Below are positions 6,767 to 13,995 of a stretch of DNA of 20,215 bases, piece by piece (within the stretch, counting starts at the first letter, position 1; each line of letters begins with the position of its first letter). The stretch comes from an uncultured Muribaculaceae bacterium (lineage in GTDB: Bacteria; Bacteroidota; Bacteroidia; Bacteroidales; Muribaculaceae), in contig CAJLLX010000021.1 of the NCBI GenBank assembly GCA_905207535.1, forward strand, positions 1 through 20,215, written 5' to 3'. The notes under the pieces were generated by a model. It saw only the letters and a list, made by a program, of their open reading frames with translations. It was not told where the DNA came from and did no database searches. Both the position numbers and the translations under genes were made by a program.

Positions 6767-9636
6767 ACAAATATAAATATCTGCTGCCCTTTGCAGCGTT
6801 TCTGCTGACAACCGGCTCGGCTCTCGGCGCTGAAGCTGTGGTCAGCTCAAGCATCTCCGACAACACAGCATCGTGGATTCTGGAAAACGACGCTTTGCGG
6901 TTCACCGTACGCTGGACCGCTGAAGGCGGCATCGAACTTACCCAATTTCACAACAAGGCCGCCAATGCCGACGTGACCGGCAATGGCAACGAGCTGTTTG
7001 ATTACCAAGGCAAATATCTCTCGAACGAGGCCCGACGCCCCTCGCGCGACTTCCACTATACGGCATCCGGGAAAGGATGGGAGCTGGTCGGGGCGTCGGA
7101 CCGCCCCATTGCCATGTCGTCGGCCATGCCCGACGTATGCGTGGGACACGAACTGGTGGTGTCGGTACGTAAGGATGATTTCCAGGCTAATCTTCATTTC
7201 GAGCTGTACAACGACAACGGTGGCCTGCGCTATCAGGCTTACATAAAGAACCTGTCGGACTGCGATAATCTGCTCATTGAGCGCTCCGACGTACTTTCGC
7301 TTGACATAGCCCGCACCGAGCACAATCTCCACTATGTGACGAACAGCAAATGGCTCAGCACTACGGGCAATATGGAGGAGGCAACCCTTACCGGCAATGC
7401 CAACGACGTGGCCAAATGCTTTATTTGCCTCGACGCCGACGGCACAGGCTGGTATATGGCTCCCGAAACCAACTGGAAGACACAGTACGGCCCCGAGGAG
7501 CGCGGCAAGAAAGAGTCGCCGTCGTACTACTATCAGCTCCGTCCTTTCGCCACAATGACAGCCTGGGCTGCTTCCTCGCCTGAGCGCGTAAAAGTGCTCA
7601 CCAGCCCGGAATCGCTGCAGCTCAATCTGTTTCCCGGCGAAGAATTTGAGTATATCGCCGTAAACCTCACAGCATTCAAGGGCGATATCATCGACGGCAA
7701 AATGGCGGTGGAGAATCATTTCCGTCGCCGCTTCCACTTCCACGACACGGCCACCTCAATGATGGTTAACGACTGGGAATGGTTCCGCAACGGCTTTCGC
7801 ACATCGGAGTATCTCCTCGGCACCGTAATGCCCAAGGCTGTGCGTGCCGGCTACGACATGCTGCTGATCGACGACGGCTGGAACAACTCGACCTCTGACG
7901 GCAAATGGATTACCGAGAACGACCTAACACGCGACCCGATAGAGCCTAATGTCCCCGGCATTCCCGACATGGCCGAGTTTTCCGAGAAACTTCGCACCGG
8001 AGGGCTGCGTCTTGGCCTGTGGTACTCCAATTCCGGCGGAGGCCACAACAACGGCAACGACCTTGCCGATCCCGAGGTAATTGCCGCCAAAAAGACCAAA
8101 ATAGAGACGATGATCAGCAACTACGGCCTTACGCATCAGGCAGTGGACCTCACTCAGTATTGGCAGTGCCTAACGGAGACCGCTTATTCGCACCCCTCCG
8201 ACAACGTATATCGCAAAAATGTGCTCTCACGCAATATGATGAACGAAATCGTAGATGCAAATCCGTCGTTCGAAATCAAGGTGACAAGCGAGCTCGATCT
8301 CTATCCCAATCCGGGCGACCGCATGACCGAGCTGCTGCATCTGCCCAACAACGGCTGGATGACCATTACCGGCAACGACACCCCCGTAGAGGCTCTCGGC
8401 ATATTCTTCGGCCATCTGCCGCTTAATGCCGTGTACCTCGGATCGGGAGGAGACCCCTCGGAGACCACCGACATACTATATGCCGCTCTGTGCGGACGCG
8501 ATGTGAAAGCTTACACCTTCCCCGATCGGTGGAGCGAAAAAGGGATAGAACTTACCGGGAAATTCAACCGCTGGCGCAAGAACAGCCGCGTGAAAGAAGT
8601 AGCCTCCGCCATCGTTCATCCCGTGTGGCTCGGCAAAGGGTGCACCTCGGCCGACGCATCGCAGTGGAACCCCAAGGAGGGTCCGTACGTGTGGATGTTT
8701 ATGGACGACAACGACCGGCGTTCGGCTATGGTAATCGCCACAAGCGGCGGACACGGCATAGAGAAGGCTTCAGCCGCATATCCGCTCCGCTGGCTCCACC
8801 CGCAGATGAATTACATCGTTGAGGATGTGACTCTCGACGACAACGGCACCTTCACCTACACATATAAGGGACGCTTCCCGGGCAGCGAACTGAACCGGGA
8901 GGGGCTCAACATCGACCTTTCGGAAAACACCTCGCAGGCCAAGGCCTTCTGGCTGACCGCCGACAACGGCGACGACCGTCAGATAGTGTTCGCCGATGAG
9001 AATGTAGCCTCGTGCCGGATATCCAGCACCACCGTAGAGGCCACTGGCACGCCGTCGGCCACTGGCAAAGTGATAGTCTATGGCGAAGGCACCACCATGA
9101 TCTGCGATATCACCTTCGACGCCGCCGGGCAAGGCTCGGCCGACATTACCGAAATCCGCAACAACGATGTACCCTATCCCGGCAAAGAACTCAAGACTGT
9201 GCGTATCGAACTGGAGGACTACAACGGCTCGGTGACAAAGTCCAGCGAAAGCATCTCCATGAACCGCTTCGACAACGGCAACCCCGATAGCGAACACGGC
9301 TTCAGCTCCGTAGCCATAATGCAGGCTCCCGGCGACTATGTGATTTACAATCTGCCGGCTCTTACCCCCGGCACCTATAAGGTGAGCCTCAACTACAAGC
9401 TCTCGCTGTCGAAGCGAGGCTCGGCACAGTTCTACATCAACGGCACGGCCATGGGCGATGCCATCGACCAGTCGGCCTCGGAGAGCGAACAGATGCTCAA
9501 CGCCGATCTCGGCACCTGCGTAATCAGCAGCGGCGATGGCGTGAAGCTGAAGATGGAGCTTGTCGACGGCGGGAAGTCGGGCACCGGCACATATATCGGA
9601 GCCAATTACATAGTTTTCACACCTGCAAACAATTAA
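6763..9636 (+). CDS. GH36-like (clan GH-D) alpha-glycosidase with C-terminal carbohydrate-binding module
   Basis: The product is 957 residues with a signal peptide (cleavage near 22). An N-terminal beta-sandwich (about 25-320) is followed by a TIM barrel (about 330-600) of the alpha-galactosidase type: 'MMVNDWEWFRNGF' at 333-345, 'YDMLLIDDGW' at 364-373 and 'GGLRLGLWYSNSGGG' at 413-427. Asp462 in 'HQAVDLTQYWQ' is in the place of the clan GH-D nucleophile; the acid/base is less clear (candidates Glu510, Asp512 or Asp539). A small beta domain follows, then a CBM6/CBM35-like module at about 810-955 (KTVRIELEDY ... GDYVIYNLPALTPGTYKVSLNYKL). The motifs differ from classical GH36 (no KWDMN), so the substrate cannot be read off; alpha-galactoside is the best guess. 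Translation is coupled to the beta-helix gene by a 4-nt overlap, and the SGNH gene follows after 32 nt. The lack of a C-terminal sorting tail suggests a periplasmic location (inference). Confidence 0.8.
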   Translation: MNKYKYLLPFAAFLLTTGSALGAEAVVSSSISDNTASWILENDALRFTVRWTAEGGIELTQFHNKAANADVTGNGNELFDYQGKYLSNEARRPSRDFHYTASGKGWELVGASDRPIAMSSAMPDVCVGHELVVSVRKDDFQANLHFELYNDNGGLRYQAYIKNLSDCDNLLIERSDVLSLDIARTEHNLHYVTNSKWLSTTGNMEEATLTGNANDVAKCFICLDADGTGWYMAPETNWKTQYGPEERGKKESPSYYYQLRPFATMTAWAASSPERVKVLTSPESLQLNLFPGEEFEYIAVNLTAFKGDIIDGKMAVENHFRRRFHFHDTATSMMVNDWEWFRNGFRTSEYLLGTVMPKAVRAGYDMLLIDDGWNNSTSDGKWITENDLTRDPIEPNVPGIPDMAEFSEKLRTGGLRLGLWYSNSGGGHNNGNDLADPEVIAAKKTKIETMISNYGLTHQAVDLTQYWQCLTETAYSHPSDNVYRKNVLSRNMMNEIVDANPSFEIKVTSELDLYPNPGDRMTELLHLPNNGWMTITGNDTPVEALGIFFGHLPLNAVYLGSGGDPSETTDILYAALCGRDVKAYTFPDRWSEKGIELTGKFNRWRKNSRVKEVASAIVHPVWLGKGCTSADASQWNPKEGPYVWMFMDDNDRRSAMVIATSGGHGIEKASAAYPLRWLHPQMNYIVEDVTLDDNGTFTYTYKGRFPGSELNREGLNIDLSENTSQAKAFWLTADNGDDRQIVFADENVASCRISSTTVEATGTPSATGKVIVYGEGTTMICDITFDAAGQGSADITEIRNNDVPYPGKELKTVRIELEDYNGSVTKSSESISMNRFDNGNPDSEHGFSSVAIMQAPGDYVIYNLPALTPGTYKVSLNYKLSLSKRGSAQFYINGTAMGDAIDQSASESEQMLNADLGTCVISSGDGVKLKMELVDGGKSGTGTYIGANYIVFTPANN

Positions 9637-9668
9637 AGGGAATTAACTAACATAAAGATAATACCATT

Positions 9669-12600
9669 ATGAATTTTAAACCGATTATCACCGCACTCGG
9701 GCTCGGGCTGGCTCTGACAGCCAACGCAGCCACCATAAGCACGTTCGACTGGACGGACTTATGCGAAGAGATGACTTCGTCGGTGCTCTCAGCCGACCAG
9801 CTGGCCGCCATCACCGACAACAATCAGGAAACAGCCGCGGTAACCGAACTTACCGAGGACATGACCGTGACTTTCAAAATGCGCGAAAGTCTGAAACTCT
9901 CCAACTACACCGTCACCGGCGACAACACCACCGACAACGGTCCCAAATCGTGGACTATCGAAGGATCGGACAACGGCACCGACTGGAAGACCATCGAAAC
10001 ACGTTCGAATCAGTCGTACAACGAGCCTTACTGGACCATCAACCGCAGCCTTGTCCCGAACTCTGACCGCGACAATATGGCCTCGTACAGGTATATACGT
10101 TTCACGTTCCCGGCCGGGAAATTCGGCTTGGCCGAATTGCAGCTTTTCGGCTTCCCCGCACAGCTGCAGCAGGGCATCACGGCCAATGGAGGTGTGCTCC
10201 GCGCACAGCATCGCGGCTTCAACCAGAACGGCTTCTATGAAATCTACACCAACCTTCTCAGCGACAAAATCTCCACAAAATATTGCGTGACAGGCAACAG
10301 GAGCCTTTGGGTGGAATATGTGTCGCCCAAACCTGTGAAAGTGCAGTCGTACGCCCTCACAAGCTGCGTGTCCTCCCCGGGCCGCGACCCGAAGACATGG
10401 CGATTCGAAGGATTCAACGAGGAGACATTTACATGGGAAGTGCTTGATCAGCAGAGCGGCGTAAAATTTACACAGCGCTTCAGCACTCTTGTATTCCCTG
10501 TTGAGACTGAAAAAGCCTACTCGCGCTTACGCCTTTCTATCACAGCCAACAACGGCGATGGCGACACTCAATTCTGCAAATGGCATATCTTCGGCACTGA
10601 AACTACCGATCAGGAGCGCATCCGCGTGGCTTGCGTGGGCAACAGCATCACCGAAAATACCGCCCTTTCCGAAGCCGAAAAATATCCTTCGCAACTGAGC
10701 GCCCTTCTCGGCAATGTATATCAGGTGCTCAACTATGGTATCAGCGAGCGCACGCTGCTCAAAAACGGCAATAAGCCCTATGTGAAGGAATGGAAATACA
10801 CTGAGGTGCTGGGATGGAACCCCGACGTAGTTGTCATCGACCTCGGTACCAACGACTCCAAAGAGTCGATATGGAGCTCTCATCGCGGAGAGTTTGTAAG
10901 CGACTATACCGAGCTGGTAAATGCATTCAAAGCCCTTCCAAGCCATCCTAAGGTATTCATCTGCAAGCCACTGCCGGCCTACAGCAACAATATGAATATA
11001 CGCGGCGATGTGATCCGCGACGAGATTTGTCCGAAAATCGACGAAGTCGCCGATGCTACAGGCGCCACTGTCATCGACCTATATGCCGCCCTCTCGGGCA
11101 ACGAATCGCTGCTCTACGACGGTGTGCACCCCAACGCCTCCGGCGCTACTATCATGGCCAACGTTGTGGCTAATGCCATCAATCCCGATATCGACATTCC
11201 CGCCGATATGTATTCTACACTGGCTGTATACGACTGGACCGACCGCGCCACCCTGTCGGCTGCCGGCAATGATGCCGACATCACAGCTATCGCCGACAAC
11301 AATCCCGCTACTGCTATGACCATCTCAGCACAGGACGGCACAGCCAAGGTGATCGCACAGCTTGAAGAGGGCGTAAAACTCACCGCTTATTCCGTCACAT
11401 CAGGCACCGATGTGGCCGAAGCCCCCGCAGCCTGGACTCTGCAGGGATCGAACGACGGCACAGAGTGGACTGATGTCGACAGCCGCTCAGGGGTCATCTT
11501 CAGCCACAACGGCGAAACCCGCCTGTACGAATTCAGTCTGCCCGACGACCGCAACACGCTGCCGTCATACAAATATTACCGCCTGATAATGACTCCCGCC
11601 GATGGCAAGCAAACAGTAAATCTCTCCGAATGGCAGCTTCTCGGCTTCCCTGAAAAAATCGTCACGGAAATCACCGGTAATGGCGGCGTCATCTCCGGCG
11701 AACATCCCGGATACAATTTCGGCGAATATGTGGAAACTGTTGATAACCTGATTACCGACAACATCAACCAGAAATACTGCGCTTCGGGCTATTACACCGG
11801 CTGGGTAGAGTATAGGTCGATGGAGAAAATCTCCCTCACCGGCTACGCGCTTATTTCGTGCAAAGACCTGCCCAACCGCGCGCCCAAGAGCTGGACACTT
11901 CAGGGCTACAATGCCGAGACCAACACGTGGGAGACTATCGACGAGCGCACCGACTGCGACTTCCTCACCAATCACCACACCCTGCGCTTCGATGTAGCAC
12001 CATCCAACAGCTATGAGCGTATCCGTCTGAACATCACTGCCAACAAGGGCGAAGTGAACATGCAGCTGGCCAAATGGCAGCTTTTCGGCACCACAGGCGG
12101 CGAACGCAAAATCAAAGTGGCCTGCACCGGCAACAGCATCACAGCCAATGCACGCCTTGACGAAGAAAACCGCTATCCGGCTGTGCTGCAGAGCCTGCTT
12201 GGCGAAGGATACTATGTAGAGAACTTTGGCGAAGGTGGAGCTACAATCATCAGAGGCTCGTCGCACCCCTACTGGGACCAGCAGAAATATAGCGCGGCCC
12301 TGGCTTTCGAGCCCGATGTTCTCGTGGCTAAATTCGGCACCAACGACTCCAATCCCGACAACTGGAAAAAGAAAGATCAGTTTGTCAACGACTATGTAGA
12401 GTACATCAACTCGTTCAAGGCTGTGAATCCCGACATCAAGGTGATCCTCTGCTACCCCATCGCTTCGTGGAACAACACGATGTCTATCGTCGATGAAACA
12501 GTCACTTCTGAAATTATCCCGATGATTGACGAAGTGGCACGACAGACCGGCGCCACCGTCGTAGACCTTCACAGCCCCACCGAAGGCAAGGTCTACCTCA

Positions 12601-13766
12601 CCTACGACTATGTGCACCCCTGGAACGAGGGTACCATACTCATGGCCCGACATATCGCGCCGGCCATCAATCCCGAAGTAGTGCTTCCCGAGGTGGCGCC
12701 CGGTTTCTGGCAGCGTATTGAGGAGTTTGACCGCACCGACCACGCCGTAAGCCGTCAGCGTGTGAACCTCGCTCCTCTGTTCGACAACAATCCCGACACG
12801 GAAATCGAGCTGGGCACCATCCCTGCCGAAGGTATGGAAATCGAGTTCGAGCTTCCCGAGAACTTCCGCGCCACCGGATATGCCCTCACCACCGGAAGCT
12901 CCGATCCTGCCACCGCCCCCACATCGTGGACACTTCAGGTATCGGCCAATGGCATCGACTGGAAAGATCTCGACAGCCGCTCCAATCAGGTATTCCTCTC
13001 CACATACGAGACAAATATGTATCAGGTAGCCATCGAAGGCAACCGCACCACAAGCGCCCGCGATATTCCTACCGGCAAATACTTCCGGGTGATTTTCCAC
13101 GGCAGTGACACGGAAAAGGCGATGGCTAAGGCCGATACCGAGGCCGGCGGAAGCGCCACCCTGTCGGAAATCCAGCTCTTCGGCGCCAACGAGAAGCTTG
13201 CTACCGATGTGACAGCCAATGGAGGCACTATCACAGGTCAGTATCCCGGCTTCCAGGCCGACGGATATAACGAGACCGTAGGAAACCTCATCGACAACGA
13301 CATCGCTACCAAATATTGTGTGACTGGCCACAAATCATGCTGGATACAATACGATACGCCTACTCCCGTCGTTGTCGACCGCTACTCGATCACTAATGCC
13401 AACAATCATGTGGGACGCAATCCCAAATCGTGGACCCTCGAAGGATCGAACGACGGTAAAAACTGGACGACACTCGATACCCGCAACGACCAGTCGTTCA
13501 TGGTTCGCCTCAACACCGTGGAATACCCGGTTAATAATTCGGAACCCTACTCTCACTATCGTCTCAACATCAACGAAAACAATGGTGACAACGATCTCCA
13601 GCTGGCCAAATGGCAGCTCTTCAAGAAGATCAGTACCGACGTAACCGCCGTTGAGAGCGATGATGAGGAGGCCTCTGCTCCGCTTTACAACCTCAGCGGT
13701 ATGCCCGTCGACAAATCCTATAAAGGGGTCGTCGTTAGCAAAGACCGCAAATACTTAGCAAAATAG
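9669..13766 (+). CDS. Multimodular secreted esterase: two SGNH/GDSL hydrolase domains and six discoidin-like modules
   Basis: The product is 1365 residues with a signal peptide (MNFKPIITALGLGLALTANA). It has a tandem plan: a pair of F5/8 type C (CBM32-like) modules (about 22-310), SGNH domain 1 (316-506), a second pair (518-807), SGNH domain 2 (813-1003), and a third pair (1017-1319). Each domain keeps the Ser-Asp-His set: Ser326, GTND 393-396 and Asp484/His487; Ser823, GTND 890-893 and Asp980/His983. Domain 2 keeps the block II glycines (NFGEGGAT), but domain 1 reads NYGISERT with Glu360 where the oxyanion-hole Gly is expected. The second module of each pair carries a recurring 'KYCxxGxxxxW' motif (203, 702, 1215). 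The end, 'LYNLSGMPVDKSYKGVVV', is a tail common in secreted Bacteroidales proteins. The family includes acetyl-esterases acting on polysaccharides and sialic acid; here deacetylation of the glycan cut by the neighbouring enzymes is inferred. Last gene of the operon, followed by a terminator. Confidence 0.9.
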   Translation: MNFKPIITALGLGLALTANAATISTFDWTDLCEEMTSSVLSADQLAAITDNNQETAAVTELTEDMTVTFKMRESLKLSNYTVTGDNTTDNGPKSWTIEGSDNGTDWKTIETRSNQSYNEPYWTINRSLVPNSDRDNMASYRYIRFTFPAGKFGLAELQLFGFPAQLQQGITANGGVLRAQHRGFNQNGFYEIYTNLLSDKISTKYCVTGNRSLWVEYVSPKPVKVQSYALTSCVSSPGRDPKTWRFEGFNEETFTWEVLDQQSGVKFTQRFSTLVFPVETEKAYSRLRLSITANNGDGDTQFCKWHIFGTETTDQERIRVACVGNSITENTALSEAEKYPSQLSALLGNVYQVLNYGISERTLLKNGNKPYVKEWKYTEVLGWNPDVVVIDLGTNDSKESIWSSHRGEFVSDYTELVNAFKALPSHPKVFICKPLPAYSNNMNIRGDVIRDEICPKIDEVADATGATVIDLYAALSGNESLLYDGVHPNASGATIMANVVANAINPDIDIPADMYSTLAVYDWTDRATLSAAGNDADITAIADNNPATAMTISAQDGTAKVIAQLEEGVKLTAYSVTSGTDVAEAPAAWTLQGSNDGTEWTDVDSRSGVIFSHNGETRLYEFSLPDDRNTLPSYKYYRLIMTPADGKQTVNLSEWQLLGFPEKIVTEITGNGGVISGEHPGYNFGEYVETVDNLITDNINQKYCASGYYTGWVEYRSMEKISLTGYALISCKDLPNRAPKSWTLQGYNAETNTWETIDERTDCDFLTNHHTLRFDVAPSNSYERIRLNITANKGEVNMQLAKWQLFGTTGGERKIKVACTGNSITANARLDEENRYPAVLQSLLGEGYYVENFGEGGATIIRGSSHPYWDQQKYSAALAFEPDVLVAKFGTNDSNPDNWKKKDQFVNDYVEYINSFKAVNPDIKVILCYPIASWNNTMSIVDETVTSEIIPMIDEVARQTGATVVDLHSPTEGKVYLTYDYVHPWNEGTILMARHIAPAINPEVVLPEVAPGFWQRIEEFDRTDHAVSRQRVNLAPLFDNNPDTEIELGTIPAEGMEIEFELPENFRATGYALTTGSSDPATAPTSWTLQVSANGIDWKDLDSRSNQVFLSTYETNMYQVAIEGNRTTSARDIPTGKYFRVIFHGSDTEKAMAKADTEAGGSATLSEIQLFGANEKLATDVTANGGTITGQYPGFQADGYNETVGNLIDNDIATKYCVTGHKSCWIQYDTPTPVVVDRYSITNANNHVGRNPKSWTLEGSNDGKNWTTLDTRNDQSFMVRLNTVEYPVNNSEPYSHYRLNINENNGDNDLQLAKWQLFKKISTDVTAVESDDEEASAPLYNLSGMPVDKSYKGVVVSKDRKYLAK

Positions 13767-13782
13767 ATTATTCTTGTATAAA

Positions 13783-13828
13783 GGGAGGCTGTGCCGCATA
13801 TCATTGCAGCACAGCCTCCCGTATTTTT
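13783..13828 (+). terminator. Rho-independent terminator of the glycan operon
   Basis: A 12-bp perfect stem, GGGAGGCTGTGC (13783-13794) pairing with GCACAGCCTCCC (13809-13820), has a 14-nt loop and is followed by GTATTTTT. It lies 17 nt after the stop of the SGNH gene and separates the operon from the GH97 gene. Confidence 0.9.
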
Positions 13829-13850
13829 CACCATCACTACGATTTGAGAT

Positions 13851-13942
13851 GCAAATGCATGCGGGAGATAATGAACACAAAAGCATGAGGTTTGGGGATG
13901 AAAAAGATTGTGCATGTTTTTGCAATTAGCTCCCGCATTTGC
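13851..13942. repeat. Imperfect inverted repeat enclosing the GH97 promoter candidate
   Basis: The left arm (13851-13872) reads GCAAATGC-ATGC-GGGAGATAAT; the reverse complement of the right arm (13925-13942) reads GCAAATGC-GGGAGCTAAT. The arms match except for an extra ATGC in the left arm and one substitution; 9 bp (ATGCGGGAG/CTCCCGCAT) match without a gap. The arms are 52 bp apart and flank the promoter-like elements at 13891-13922. It could be an operator pair, an RNA structure or a very small invertible segment. Confidence 0.45.
13891..13922 (+). promoter_or_regulatory. Candidate promoter of the GH97 gene
   Basis: TTTG at 13891-13894 is followed after exactly 20 nt by TGTTTTTG at 13915-13922, one mismatch from the Bacteroidetes -7 box TAnnTTTG, with the expected -33 to -7 spacing. 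Transcription would start near 13929, giving a leader of about 67 nt before the ATG at 13996. Confidence 0.45.
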
Positions 13943-13995
13943 CGTTTTACTATTACAGGAGGGGGATTCACGCCATTGAAATTGAATTGTTTCCG

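Noticed and set aside
6847..7743. 298-codon minus-strand frame inside the GH36-like gene
   Set aside because: Shadow of a clearly coding strand; no domain, no start signals.
11565..13331. 588-codon open frame antisense to the esterase gene
   Set aside because: It mirrors the codon pattern of the SGNH/discoidin gene, which has a signal peptide, catalytic motifs and conserved modules. The antisense translation shows no domain and is an effect of G+C-rich codons.
13828..13995. Site-specific inversion as an established feature
   Set aside because: The inverted repeat is real, but no recombinase gene is in the window and the enclosed segment is very short, so inversion is listed only as a hypothesis.
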